The notes under the pieces were generated by a model. The model saw only the letters and a program-made list of their open reading frames with translations. It was not told the origin of the DNA and did no database searches. 64,000 nt of DNA. It comes from Tetraselmis striata. Taxonomy: Eukaryota > Chlorophyta > Chlorodendrophyceae > Chlorodendrales > Chlorodendraceae. The translations under genes were made by a program, and so were the position numbers. The stretch's first letter is position 1; each line of letters opens with the position of its first letter. Location: NCBI GenBank assembly GCA_006384855.1, contig VCJN01002186.1, forward strand, positions 52,982 to 116,981, read 5' to 3'. This document shows, one piece after another, positions 11,250 to 23,630 of this stretch.

Positions 11250-11409
11250 GCTCGATGATGGCTGTTCCCTCAGCGTTGCTGGCGCCGATGCCGGGCTGAT
11301 GAGCCTGGACGCGGCCCGCTGGAAGACGCTGGAGTGCATGTTCAACAGGAAGCCCTATATGATCGACCCGGAGACTTCCCGCGTGTACAGCTACTCTAGA
11401 ACATGGTAG
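11250..11409 (+). other. Possible exon or gene fragment of unknown family
   Basis: An AG acceptor (aaaacag) precedes a GC-rich frame reading LDDGCSLSVAGADAGLMS and then WKTLECMFNRKPYMIDPET, closed by TAG at 11407. It looks coding, but I cannot join it to other exons and do not recognise it. It may be the last exon of an unseen gene or a relic. Confidence 0.25.
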
Positions 11410-12244
11410 TTTATGCCCATACTCCCACATCGTGATGGTGCGTGGCAGAATGCCCTCTGCGCCCTTATTCCGCAGCAGCGCACGGCGGATGGGCGCCACA
11501 CCCGCAGTCATTGGTATCGGGCACCACCAGGTTGATTAAGACACAGTCTGAATTCAGGTTATTGGGAAATAGTACTGCAGCCGCTCATATGCTGAAAAGG
11601 TAGCTCAGCAACGGAGCCGCAGGCAACGGGTGGCCCAACCTGTACTCATCACATGCTGTCCCGGTGACCCCGTCTGGCCGTACGTGGCTGCTGACTCGCC
11701 TCCATCCTCCCACGGCAACATCCTTAGCGCTAGCGCGGTGGTATGGGCGCGATTGCGCGACGGCGGCGTCAAACCAACAGCGTGGGAGCGAGTGGTGGTG
11801 GGCTGTATACCATTGTGGATAGGCCTATCTACACGGGATAACTAACTTACCGTAGAAGATCTTGTTACGTACATAAGTAACTATGCCATGCCGCCTTGAT
11901 ATGCTACTTATGACATAGCTTTAGACTGATGTACAGCGCTGGGGCTGCATTCCGGAATGGCACTCGATGTTAATGTTTGGCTCACTGGCTGGGCATAGGT
12001 GAGCCATATATACTCAAAGACATATTTAAGGATACTAATGAAGGCATATGTACTGCTTATGATGCGGTATGCTGCTTTCGCTTTATGATATGACCACAGC
12101 AACACCAGCCATCATATACCTCTAGATATATAAGTGTGAAAAACGGGAACGCTTTGCGATGTACATTGCTGCTGATGCCGTTAATTGCCGGGTCGATATT
12201 TGCTACGGTCTTCTACGTCTTAGTTAGGGCCCAACAAATCTTGT

Positions 12245-12398
12245 GCCCCAGTCCATGCTTCCTCTCCACACCAATGGTGCCCAAAAAAACGTGTTGTAGG
12301 TAGCATTGATTTCCGCCGGATCGCTGATGGTGTCAATCAATGCTACCTACGACACTTTTTTGCATCATTGGTGTGGAGAGGAAGCATAGACTGGGAGC
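12245..12398. repeat. Long imperfect hairpin (MITE or small-RNA precursor candidate)
   Basis: The arms at about 12250-12311 and 12335-12392 are near-perfect reverse complements of about 60 bp with a few mismatches and small indels, separated by a 23-base loop. Pairing continues weakly outward (gccccagt against actgggagc). The arms share tccacaccaatg and tgtaggtagcattgatt-type words. No coding frame crosses it. Confidence 0.8.
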
Positions 12399-13140
12399 AA
12401 CCCCACGGGAGCAACTGCGCGATATTCGCGGAGTCTATAATGGAGCAACTAAATATCAAAAAGTGTGTGAACTCCTGACAAAGGCGGAATCCCCTCTGCA
12501 TGCAAGGAGGTACATCGCACAGTATTGTATAATTGTGACTTCAGAAGGCAGAGCTCACTGCTTCCAGCAGCGACACACGAGGTGGACAATATACTCCCGA
12601 CGACGTGCTTGAACCAAGCATCACCCCGGCCTCATTGTCATCCATATGAAATTCTTCTTTGCTTACAGTCAAATTTGCTAACAGCAAGTGCTTAAGTACT
12701 TGTTGCTTGTATGGATGGTCAATGGTGTGGTCACAATATGCTATGGTACTAGGGTTTCCAAATGGAGGCCTTGGTCGAGGATACAGAGGCCCTCCTCACG
12801 GGGGGTAAGGAGAAGTCTGGGGGAAGGGGGGTAGAGCCACCCCACGAAAGGCTTTTATAGGCGATGCATGGCGATCAAGTGCAGTGTCCTTACCATGAAT
12901 GAAACTTTATAAAAGGTGCAGGCCCTGGGTCGTTTGCTGCCAGTCAAAAACTCGAAGGTCATGCGAGCTTGGGCAGGTCCGATCTGGCATACAGGCCGCC
13001 AGCCTGAGGGCTCTGCACTCACCATCAAAACTGCAGTGCGGCAGCTCATTGGCCGAGCTCGCAACACGTGGCGCATGCTGTCGACTTGCGGCTACGCGGC
13101 TCTGAGACACCTGGCAGGGGCGCCAAGCATGTCTGCGACA
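12399..13140. other. Intergenic
   Basis: No supported gene. The second half is the 3' flank of the minus-strand coiled-coil gene. Confidence 0.5.
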
Positions 13141-14106
13141 TCACCGCTGGCCACTGGAGGCCCACTGCTTGCGAGCAGGTTTGGCGGGAACGGCGGTGCC
13201 GGCGGTGGTGCCGTCGGCCGCGAGGGTGGACGCTCCGGATATCTTGCCGCCTAATCGTCTGGCGCTGCCGGTAGGCCGACTTTGCAGAGTGTTGGCGCCC
13301 ATTGAGAGGCTGCGGGTCGCGACGCGCGATACAGGGGACTCGTTGGAGCTGTGGCTGGCCGAGCTCGTGAGCCGACGGCCCGTTTGATGGAGCTCTAGCG
13401 GCGTGAAAGTCACCGCGGGCGCCGCGCTGCTCGTCCCGCGCATGGGGCTCGCCGACGTAGGCTGCCGCTCCCCAGCATCCCCGAGGCCGACACCCCCTGC
13501 CGCCCTCACCCGCGTCTGATAAGCCATAACGCCTTCCTCTGCGCCCGTCGTGCCTACCGACTCGGTCCTTAGCTGCGCGTCCGTCGCCTCGGGGCTGACG
13601 GACAGCTGTGTCAGCACCGCCGCCCTCGCCCGCTCCGAGGCCCTCCGCTCCACAATCTCCATCAGCATGTCGTGGTTAGCGACCCTCGCTTCCAGCGCCG
13701 CCACGTCCGCTAACGACACAGCCAGCTTGGCTGTTAGGCCCGCGTTCTCCTCCTGCAGGCGCGCCACCTCTGCGCGGTCGGCCTCCCGGGAGTTCCGCAG
13801 CGCCTCCACCTCCGCTGCGAGCTCCTCGATCTTGCGCGACGCCCCCGCCGCCAGCGATGCCGCCGTCCGCCGCTTCGCCTGGGACAGCATCGCCGGCAGC
13901 TCCCGCATGCTGCCGCGCAGCTCGATATACTTCCGTTCCAGTTCGACGTCGAACTGGTCCTCCACGGTGCTGGACAGCGACCCCGCCGTGGGCGGCAGCG
14001 CGTGCAGCACCTTGACGGCCGGCCGCTCGCGCGTCACCGCCTCCGCCGTGATCCTGCCGCCTATCTCAGGCACCAGGTATCGCGAGCGGCTCCCGGCGCG
14101 GACCAT
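13141..14106 (-). CDS. Coiled-coil protein of unknown function
   Basis: An intron-free 321-residue frame on the minus strand with strongly GC-rich codons, unlike its AT-richer flanks. Residues about 50-175 form heptads: QFDVELERKYIELRGSM, KIEELAAEVEALRNSREAD and ARLQEENAGLTAKLAVSLAD. This predicts a long parallel coiled coil. The C-terminal 150 residues are Ser/Thr/Gly/Pro-rich and basic, probably disordered. There is no membrane segment and no enzyme motif. The start at 14106 is the first Met, and a minus-strand upstream exon cannot be excluded. A structural, cytoskeletal or scaffold role would fit, but nothing in the sequence decides it. Being a single exon sets it apart from the intron-rich neighbours. 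Confidence 0.6.
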   Translation of the reverse strand: MVRAGSRSRYLVPEIGGRITAEAVTRERPAVKVLHALPPTAGSLSSTVEDQFDVELERKYIELRGSMRELPAMLSQAKRRTAASLAAGASRKIEELAAEVEALRNSREADRAEVARLQEENAGLTAKLAVSLADVAALEARVANHDMLMEIVERRASERARAAVLTQLSVSPEATDAQLRTESVGTTGAEEGVMAYQTRVRAAGGVGLGDAGERQPTSASPMRGTSSAAPAVTFTPLELHQTGRRLTSSASHSSNESPVSRVATRSLSMGANTLQSRPTGSARRLGGKISGASTLAADGTTAGTAVPAKPARKQWASSGQR

Positions 14107-14854
14107 GCTGGCTTGCTATTTTTTTCGGCAGCAGAGCTGCGTCTGGCGGAAGGTGGGAGCTCACAGAGGAGCGTAGCGCCGCTAATGCCGCCGCGGTATC
14201 GTACGTAGCGGTGCCGCCTTGGTCGTTCCGCTGGGGTCGCGGTGTCAGGGCCACCACATGCGCCCGTAGTGCGGGCGGCATCAGCGCAGCTGTCGTCGTC
14301 GTCGGGTCCGATGGCGCTGCTGGCTGGCGGCTGCCGCATATCTCTTAATAGTACTACTGCTGGTAAGAGTGCTACTACTAAGAAGAAGGACCTTGGTTTC
14401 AGGCTTATGTCTCTCTTTTGCTGGCAACCTTCCATAGTTGTGGTTAGTTCTGTTTCTAGTGCGCATTATAAAGCCCTGATGTAATAATATAATGTACTAA
14501 GAAGAAGGATTCAGTACTTCTGCCCCGCCTCTGGATGCTGCGTGAGCGCGCGGCGTTACTACTTCTGGATGAAATCTCGGTGGATACTTTCAAGTAACGT
14601 AACATATTCGTCACAATCTGGAGCGGAGCAGCGATAGTCAAATCGCACCTAGGTACACGATGTACTCAGGCATGCATGCCGCGCGACGGCGAGTTTCGTC
14701 CTTGGTGAGGTGCGACAACATGCCACCAAGAAGGCGGGCAGCCCGCGGGCGGATAGGCGACTGCGTGACTCCTACTCACACCAGCAGCGCACCGTGCCAG
14801 ACTGCCCCGTGCATCACTGCCAACAGCCGGGTGCGCAGTTAGGCAGAGGTAGCG
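14107..14854. other. Divergent intergenic region
   Basis: Lies between the minus-strand coiled-coil gene and the plus-strand GAF gene, so it presumably carries both promoters. Its central part is AT-richer. No TATA box or gene is convincing. Confidence 0.5.
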
Positions 14855-17800
14855 ATGTCCGACGCCGCCGGCGTGCCCGCGGCATGCCAAGATGTCCCCG
14901 CGGCGGAGGGGCTCGCGCCGCCCGTGGTGGCGGGGGTGCTCGTGGGCCTCGTCGTCATCTGCTCAGGTGCGCGCCCCGCAACTCCCCTTACTCGGTAAAA
15001 AAAGCTCCCGTCCCTGGGCGACGGGTATGGCGGCCGGGCCAGCGGGCTCACCCAGCGGGCTCGCCGAAGGGAGGGGGACCATGGCGAGCTATCGCTTCGG
15101 CACTTGAATTAGTGAAAAAACCGCACGCCGTTTTTTCAATCTGCGCATCTCCGTCTATGGTATGTGGATATGCGCCGGGCATGGAGCAGTGCTTTTGCAT
15201 GTTCGCCTTTAGCTCGGTAAGCGGGCCCCACAACAGGCGCTCGAGGTAGAGGGAGTTCAGCCCGGCCGCGGGGGATGAGGGCAGGCAGGTGCTGGTGGTG
15301 CAGGCTGTGCCGGATCCAATGCCGGCTGTTGGAAGGATTGTGGCAGCCTGCTGGGTAGCAATATCTAGAAGCAACAGACCAGTGGGAAAGTCATGGGCTG
15401 CTACTCTAGAGTGTGCACTTTGCCGCCCACCTGTGGGGCGATTGTCCGCAGCTAACCCATGCACAATGCCCCCCCCCCCCCCCCCCCCAGGCTTTGCGGC
15501 CTTTGTGGCGTACCGCATCGGCTTCCATCTGGCCGTGAAGAAGCTGCGCGCGTTCAAGGCGCTGCAGAAATTCCAGGAGACGCAGCCGCGAGGCGCGCCG
15601 CAACGGTCTCGCGCCCGGCAGAGCACGGACGCCGGGTGGCGCAGCCGCCGGCAGAGCATCGACCTGCGGGGCGGCGGCGACGTGGAGGAGCGGCTGACCC
15701 TTGGCCCGGGCGCCGGGGCCGCCACCAGCATGAGCATGATGTCGCAGTCCAATGGTGCGGCGTACCCTGATCCCCCTCCCGCTCCTTGCTCTACCGCAAC
15801 TGCATGCCGCTGCCCTCGCCACTGCCATTGCCTCCAAGAGCCTATGGCGCGCCCCCTCAAACCCGATCGGCGCAGACAACAACATGCGGAGCTCCGGGGT
15901 GCTGGGCAGCCTGGTCATGAGCGTCGGCATCGGGCGCGCCAGGCGCCAGCGCCAGGCTGCGGAGCTGGAGAAGCAGCGCGCGGCGGTGCGGCCGCTATGC
16001 CCGCCCACCATGCCCCTGCTGGCACATCCCCTGCCATTTCCTCTCACATAGATTTAATGGGCATTAACATGAAAATGGACCGGCGGGCGGAGGGTTGCGC
16101 GGAGCCGCTAAGTGGGTGTGCTGATGCTCTGATGATGTGGCAGGATGACCGCCTGCGGGAGGTGATGCGCACCGGGCAGGTGGAGGAGCTCAAGGCGGAG
16201 ATGAACGCTGCCGCGGGCGAGGTGAGCACCCCCCCCCCCCCCCCCCGCCCCCCTGGGTCTTCCCTCCACTGGTTCGCCCAATGGGGGGAGTCCCATTGCG
16301 GCGGAAGCTCAATGGGGCTTGCACTCACCTCCGCGCCTCGCACTCGGACAGGGAGCCTCGGAGGCGCTGCTGCAGGCGGCGGGCATCCTGTACGACCGCC
16401 TCGTGGCGTCCTTTCTGGGCTTTGATGTCAAGCCGCACCAGCTGCCGTACCATGTGAAAAAGGTCCCCCCCCCCCCCCCTTCCCGTGTTTCATCCTTTTC
16501 TGCCTTTCTTGGAGGGAGCCAGTGCTGCTTTTTGAGCAGGGTGATTAAGCATGACATGAAATGCCGCCGTTCAGAAGTAATTTCGGTAAAGGCTTAGATT
16601 TTGCCTGCTGGATTGGCTATCCATCATGGGCATTGTGGCCCAATGAAACCAGACTCTGCTAACGGAAAACAACCAGACTCTTCTTTTGTTAGTATAGTCT
16701 GGTATTACTAGGGTTTTAAAAAGAATATATCAGTATGTTTGTTTTTTTATTCGCTGTTCGCTCATTTATTTATGTAATTTATATCGTTTAGTTTTACAGG
16801 TTATATACAGTTTTACAGATTGTGGCGTTGCTCGAGGTGCTCATGCTGCGGGTGAAAAAGGTCCCACCCCCCCCCCCCCCCCCCCACGTGTTTCATCCTT
16901 TTCTGCCTTTCTTGGAGGGAAGCAACGCTGCTTTTCGAGCAGGGTGATTAAGCATGACATGAAATGCCGCCGTTCAGACACAATTTCTGTCACGGCCAAG
17001 ACTTTGCCTGCTGGATTGGCTATCCACCATGGGCATTGTGGCCCAATAAAGCCAGACTCTGCTAACGGAAAACAACCAGACTCTTCTTTTGTTAGTATAG
17101 TCTGGTATTATTAGGGGGTGGAAAAAGAATATGTTCGGTACGTTTGTTTTATTATTCGCTGTTTGCTCATTTACTTATGTAATTAATATCACTTAGTTCG
17201 CCGATTTTTCTTTTCATTTTACAGTTTATATATTGTGCTTCATATTGTGGCGGTGCCCGAGGTGCTCATGCTGCGGGTGAGTGACAAAGGGGTCATTGAT
17301 AGTGGATGGCTGACCTCTCGGTATCGTATCGCGTGCCCAACCGCAGGAGCTGCCCCTGGCGCAGCGCATGGGCACCTCGCTGCAGGTCCAGACGAGCGCC
17401 GGCATGCCGGGCTACGTCCCGGGGCCCAGCAGCCCCGGCCTGGACGGCGCCACGTCGCACGAGGAGGTCAAGCTGCGCGGCTTCATTCGCAAGGCCAACG
17501 ACGACATGGCGGCCGAGCAGGTGCGCGTGGCGCTCCGAGCCGCCGTTGCGACAAAAGACAGTCGGTGTTTGGGGTGTGTTTGTCAGTTTCATGTGTATTT
17601 TTTGCGTGACTCTATTTTGTGATTGTACGTCTTTTATGTGTTGGTCATTTGACGGTGTTTCATTGTGTTGTGGCATTTTTTGTTAATGATACTGACACAA
17701 AGAAAAGACGATTACATGACCGTAAAGCACCGCCACAAGTACTTGTAAAAAAAAAAAAAAAAACATTCATTCATACAAACATTCAAAAAAACGTAAACAT

Positions 17801-20800
17801 AACAAAAACATTCAAGAAAACTGTTTTTAGTTTTGGTATTTGTTTTCGAGGGAGTTTTCGCGGAGCGACCTGCGGAAAGCCCGAGAGCGGGTTCAACTGC
17901 AGCCGTGCGGTGACAGCGAGATAGGCGCTGCCGCTCGACCGTGTCCCTTAGTGTCGTACTCTTCTTCCGTCACCGGCCGCGCCCCATGCCCAGCGAACAG
18001 TATGTACCGACAATCATCTGAATCAAAAAATGTTTCATTCCTGTGTGTCTTGTTGTACAGGCGGAACATTGTCATTTATTAGTACTTTACTGCGCGCTGT
18101 TGTAGCGATGTGTCTTACTCCGTCGTCTGAGCAATTTAGACTGTAACCTTTCCATCTACCGGCAGCAATGTACTCGCCACTCGCGGTTATTGGGCATGTT
18201 CGCGATATATGAGGAGTTCTCTAGGAGCGCCCCCTTGCAACTCGAGGAAAAACATGAAGCCTTAATCCTAGCGGAAGTACTTTATTAGTGCAGTAGCTAT
18301 ATGCCGTTTACCACTAGCAGGTATAATAGAATAATAACGGAAAATGATAAAAAGACTAGGAAACGCGCAGCAACCGCCGCGTCAAAGGTAGACCCTCGCA
18401 GATTCGGTATTGGTCGTAGTCGAAGTATTATTGAACTCGCCGATGATGGCACCATATACCTTGCCGCTGAGCTCCGCGTGCCCTGTGCGCTGCGGCAGGG
18501 GCTGGAGGTGCAGCTCATGCCCGAGACCGAGAAGATCGAGTACGAGGAGGTGGCGTGGGTGGCGGTGCCCAAGGGCGGCGGCGGCGTGCGCTACTTCAAC
18601 TACGCCACCGGCAAGACGGCGGACGCGCACGACGGCCAGGTCAGCCGCGACTTTCACTTCAAGCCGGAGGCGCGGCTGCGCGTCGCGGAGGACGCCGTCG
18701 TGCACCTGGTGCGCGCCCCGTCCTGCACCCGCATATTTGGCAGCACTGATGTCTGCGCATAGCGACAGCACTGCACGCAGCCGCACACACGCGCGCCAAC
18801 CCGGTAACAGATTATGGGACACTACAGCGAATAATTCGAACTCGCCCAGCCTGCCAGAGGTTAAATTTAGACGAAACTATAGCAGAAGTATACAGCGAAT
18901 GTTCGTCGAGGTTGCTTGCAAGCCCAATTGCGGCCTTATTTTGATAAGGGTTGTGATAGGTGCGTCGGCGCCCGTACTTCATAAGTCGGCGAAGCCGTAA
19001 TGCAGCTCTGATGTCAGAGCGGATTCCTTTGTTACTGCTCGCTCAGGTGGAGGAGGTGGCGCAGCTGCGCTCCAAGTCGGAGGCGCAGTCGACGCAGATC
19101 CAGCTGCTGCGGGAGGACGTGAAGACCAACACGCGCGACCGCTGGTACTCCAACCACCGCGCGCGCTGGCACAACGACCCCGCCACCACGCTGCAGATCG
19201 ACTGGAGCCAGCTGGCGGGCGTGACGGCCAAGGCGGCGGCGGAGCTGGTGAACGAGCACACCGCCGAGCTGAGCGGCACCCCCTCGATCGACAGCCTGCC
19301 GGACGCGTTCCGGCTGGCGCAGGCGGTGTGCGACAAGCTGCACACCGGCATGGGCGTCGCGGCCTACGTCGCGTACACCGGCCTGCTGCAGGACGAGCAG
19401 CTCAACGTCGCCGCGTCGGCGGGCTGCAGCGTGCGCATCGTCGGCAAGCCGCTGCCGCCCGTCAAGTGCCCGCTCACGTACCTCGCCAAGTCCGGCGGCG
19501 AGATGGTCCACATCCCGGACGTCAAGGCGGAGAACCAGGTACGCTCGCCGACTGCCATGCCTCCCCCCATTGCGCTTACCCTATGCAGGCTCGATGCTGG
19601 TCTGCCCATTGCCGACTTTTTTACTATAATTGGACGGAACAAACAATTAAAGTACCCGTGCGGGGCACCGTACACGCTGTTGGCGGGTGCCGACGGACCT
19701 ATGAGAACCCATGTTATTTAGCCGCGAATTGGCCTTATATGCAGACTGTAAGATCTTCCACAACAGTCTGCATTTTATTGACCTCTGGAACGCAGGTCCG
19801 GTTCTTATTCGCAGTGTTCTTATCATTACCCCGCCGCTGGCAACAGTGGTTGCAAAGGTCGGTTTATCATTGCTTCGACGCTTATGCGCGCACTCAGCAA
19901 GGCATTGTTTATGGCCTTGTTACTTTCTGCCAATACCGAAGCAACGATGCCGGCTCCAAGGCCCACTATATACCTGCTGGAATAATGTCAAATGCACGCG
20001 GAACAGTACAACCACCTACCAACACGACAGCCTCCATGATGTATAATTGGAACCATCAACAATCGCGAATTATGACGGTAGCATGTGCTCTGAATAAGCG
20101 ACAATGTATTATCAGCAATATTAGGATTATCCAAATATACAATAGTCCAAAAAGAAAAAACGTGAAGTCTAAAAACAATGTACGGCTCTTTCTATTGATA
20201 GCACGGATACTAGGGTCTTACTGTATTTAAACCCTAAATATTGCCCAAACATATCCCAAACCCTCGAAACCCTAAAAGACCTAAAACCCGGCATCAAACA
20301 GACGATGTGGATGACCGCTTTGGATGCTTCTGCAGTGTCCTAGGAGGCCCGGTCGCTGAGTAGTGCGCGTTTGTTGTTGTGTTCTCTGCCCGCCGCCGCG
20401 CAGGTGTTCTACTGGCGCGGGTACCCCATCGGCGGCGGCGCCTTTGTGGCGGTGCCGATCGCGCTGCCGAGCAGCAAGCGCGTCGTGGCGGTGCTGTGCG
20501 CGGACACGCTGCAGCGCCCCGCCATCAAGGCGGTCAGCCCGGTGGAGCTGGAGGCGCTGGAGGTGGTGGCGCACAGCCTGGGCACCGCGCTGGAGGCGGC
20601 GGAGAGCCGCGAGCGCGCCTCCATCGTGGACAGCCTCCGCCTCGCCGCGACGGCCGCCGCGCGGCGGGCCACCACGCACGCGGAGCGCGCCACCAAGAGC
20701 ATCATCATGTCGTGCACGATGCAGTCGGTGGAGCAGCAGCTGCGCGGGCAGGACATGTCCAACCAGCTGGAGGCCAGCGTCATGGAGCTGGTGAGCCACC

Positions 20801-21924
20801 CCCGCCCTAGCTACCCGCCCTAGTCCCCCCCCCCCCCCCCCCCCCTTCTTTACCGAGCAACTCAGCGCCCCCCCCCCCCCCCCCACACACACACACAACG
20901 GGCGCCCTTTCCAACTCACACTCCCCTAATGTTGTGGTTTAACCCGTGAAGGGTTATAGGGTACACAGCATTGAAAATATGAACCCTGAACCCTATAATA
21001 TAAACCCTAGACATATAACCCGATAACCCTAAATCCCGATCCAAAACCCAAAACCTGATACACGCCCCCACAAAAGGTTGTCCGCCCGCCACCCCGCCCT
21101 AGCTACCCGCCCGAGTTACCCCCAATGTTGTGGTTTAAGTACTGAAGGGTTTCGGGTATTATGATACAGCATTGAAAACAATAATTGAAAAACAAGAATC
21201 CCTGAACCATAGAATTCAAACCCTAGACATACATACCCCGATAGCCCTATAACCCGATCCAAACCCCATAGCCCTGCAACCTGATACACGTCCCCACAAA
21301 AGATTACCCCACCACCAGCCACCCCGCCCTAGGTACCCGCCCTAGTTACCTCCTCCCCCTTTGCCAGCGCCCAGCTCCATCGCCACCCCTCATTTGCTCT
21401 GCCGTTGACGGGGCGACTGTGTGCCCGGCCAGGCGGACACAGACGCCCCCAGCGTGGAGGTCGTGGCGGTGTGCGCGGCGCTGCTGGCGGTGATCGACCA
21501 CGCGGGGGTGATTGCCGAGATGGAGGCGGCGGGGTGGGCGCTGCCGACGGACCGCGCCGAGCTGCTGGCGCTCTGGCACCGCGCGGTGCTCAGGGGCATG
21601 ACGGAGATCTCGGCCAACCTGCTCATGGTGTTCGACCACCTCCGCCCGCACGACCTCGCGCCCGCCAACTGCCTGCGCTTCGAGCGCGCCGCGGCGCTGC
21701 TGGCGGCCGTGGCGCCGGGGCGCGCGGAGCGCGCGCCCGTGGTGGTGCAGCTGCTGTACCAGTGGCTCACCGCCGCGCAGGACGCCAACGGGCTCGCGGT
21801 CGCCGGCGCGGAGGCGGAGCTCAAGGCGGCGCAGTCCCGGCAGCCGCCCCCCGGCGGCGCGCAGCGCCCGGGGCAGGTCACCGCCGACATCCTGTGCGAC
21901 ATCATCAGCAAACGCTTCCGCTAG
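14855..21924 (+). CDS. Membrane-anchored GAF-domain protein, 11 exons
   Basis: Exons joining in frame: 14855-14966, 15491-15754, 15876-15985, 16144-16221, 16352-16462, 16819-16851, 17347-17520, 18472-18708, 19047-19538, 20404-20790 and 21433-21924, about 829 residues. One hydrophobic segment near residues 24-48 (VVAGVLVGLVVIC, then FAAFVAYRIGFHLAVKK) suggests an N-terminal membrane anchor. Amphipathic helices follow (RRQRQAAELEKQRAA). A GAF-like fold at about 465-640 contains CDKLHTGMGVAAYVAYTG, SAGCSVRIVGKPLPPV, YPIGGGAFVAVPIAL and VVAVLCADTLQRP. It continues into helices like those of GAF signalling modules. No kinase, cyclase or other output domain is seen, so the ligand and role are unknown. 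Exon 6 (16819-16851) has a duplicate at 17244-17276. The 951-bp intron before exon 8 and that exon's acceptor are the least certain points. Confidence 0.72.
16455..17276 (+). repeat. Tandem duplication of an intron plus an 11-codon exon in the GAF gene
   Basis: Copy 1 (about 16455-16851) and copy 2 (about 16852-17276) each start gtgaaaaaggtccc plus a C tract. Both share tttcatccttttctgcctttcttgg and cagactctgctaacggaaaac, and both end in a 33-bp exon-like block (IVALLEVLMLR and IVAVPEVLMLR). In copy 2 the acceptor AG before the block is replaced by AT, so copy 1 is probably the one used. Confidence 0.85.
20220..20290. repeat. Degenerate telomere-like words in a GAF-gene intron
   Basis: About 70 bp with aaccctaaa, aaccctcgaaaccctaaaa and similar words, echoing the plant-type CCCTAAA telomere repeat. 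It is interstitial, not a chromosome end. Confidence 0.45.
20924..21350 (+). repeat. Two diverged ~200-bp direct repeats in the last GAF-gene intron
   Basis: The copies start aatgttgtggtttaa at about 20929 and 21124. Both continue through tgaagggtt, aaaccctagacata, cccgatccaaa, acctgatacacg and ccaccccgccctag. The telomere-like aaccct words recur inside each. Confidence 0.75.
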
Positions 21925-22074
21925 CGCCCCCCCCCCCCCCCCTCCTTCCCTTCTTGCAATCCAGCAACTATTTGACTGTAGTTGCGTGTAAATAACACGT
22001 TCAGAGATCGCCTACGAAGTCAATCATCAAGCCGATGGGCAAAACAACCGAGCCGGGGATCGCCTCGGACGTCT

Positions 22075-23334
22075 GCGGCGCATGCCGAGTATCACCGGGC
22101 CATTTGCACCGCACGGGAGGAGACAGTGCTGAAACCGAAACGCAGCGTCGGTCGGTGTCGATGTCGGTGACGGCGCAGACGCTGTGGGCAGCTATCCGCT
22201 ACAGGCGCGCCTTGGCAGGTGGGCTGGCGGATACACCGTGGGGGCACCGCGTGTGCAGGTCACCACAACAACCACCATTGTGATCATCATCATCCTAATG
22301 TCCGATGAACCGCCTCTCCGATCACACACAGAGCCACATACAGGGCTCCATGCGGCGCATGCCGAGTATCACCGGGCCATTTGCACCGCACGGGAGGAGA
22401 CAGTGCTGAAACCGAAACGCAGCGTCGGTCGGTGTCGGTGTCGGTGTCGGTGACGGCGCAGACGCTGTGGGCAGCTATCCGCTACAGGCGCGCCTTGGCA
22501 GGTGGGCTGGCGGATACACCGTGGGGGCACCGCGTGTGCAGGTCACCACAACAACCACCATTGTGATCATCATCATCCTAATGTCCGATGAACCGCCTCT
22601 CCGATCACACACAGAGCCACATACAGGGCTCCATGCGGCGCATGCCGAGTATCACCGGGCCATTTGCACCGCACGGGAGGAGACAGTGCTGAAACCGAAA
22701 CGCAGCGTCGGTCGGTGTCGGTGTCGGTGTCGGTGACGGCGCAGACGCTGTGGGCAGCTATCCGCTACAGGCGCGCCTTGGCAGGTGGGCTGGCGGATAC
22801 ACCGTGGGGGCACCGCGTGTGCAGGTCACCACAACAACCACCATTGTGATCATCATCATCCTAATGTCCGATGAACCGCCTCTCCGATCACACACAGAGC
22901 CACATACAGGGCTCCATGCGGCGCATGCCGAGTATCACCGGGCCATTTGCACCGCACGGGAGGAGACAGTGCTGAAACCGAAACGCAGCGTCGGTCGATG
23001 TCGGTGTCAGTACGGTGACGGTGCAGACGCAGTGGGCAGCTATCCGCTACAGCCGCGCCTTGGCAGGTGGGCTGGCGGATACACCGTGGCGGCGCCGGGT
23101 GCTCACGTCACCGCTGGGCCTGATGCGACTGGGGGGTCCATGTGGCCGCATGAACTTTTGCCCCCCCCCCCCCCCCCCCCCCCCCTTTGTCCGCACCTCC
23201 CGTCGCCCCTCTCCCACACCGCCACCACGACCACCACCGCCACCACCACCATTATGATCATCACCACCACCATCATCCTAATGTCCGATGAACCGTCCCT
23301 CCGATCACACACAGAGCCACATACAGGGCTCCAT
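22075..23334 (+). repeat. 283-bp minisatellite, about four copies
   Basis: The word gcatgccgagtatcaccggg recurs near 22080, 22357, 22640 and 22923 (spacings 277, 283, 283). Copy 1 is shorter by one ggtgtc-type hexamer. Copy 4 diverges, carries a C tract near 23161-23185, and regains similarity at tccgatgaaccg...gggctccatgc before ending. The short frames inside are side effects of the repeat. Confidence 0.93.
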
Positions 23335-23630
23335 GCTTCTTCTCCATGCTTTTGCTCCCGACACTCTGATCGCCAGCGGCCAGCGGTGACGGGTGTTGCA
23401 GATCCGGGATCCGGGACCGGTGCCGGGCGGCCGATGGCAAGGTCGGCGGCGCTTACAGCGCATGCGCTGGTACGTACGCATCGCGCTGTCCCCCCCTGGT
23501 ACAGCTGAGCTGTCCCGCACGGCAGTGCCCCACACCCTGATGGAGGGGTGTGCACTGACCAGGCGCAGGCGCCCGCCCCGGAGGCTCGGCCAGCACCTCC
23601 AGGTGCCCACCCCAGCCACCCCCCGGCGCT
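23335..23630. other. Spacer between minisatellite and SLX9 3' end
   Basis: No gene seen; GC-rich. It probably includes the SLX9 3' UTR. Confidence 0.5.
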
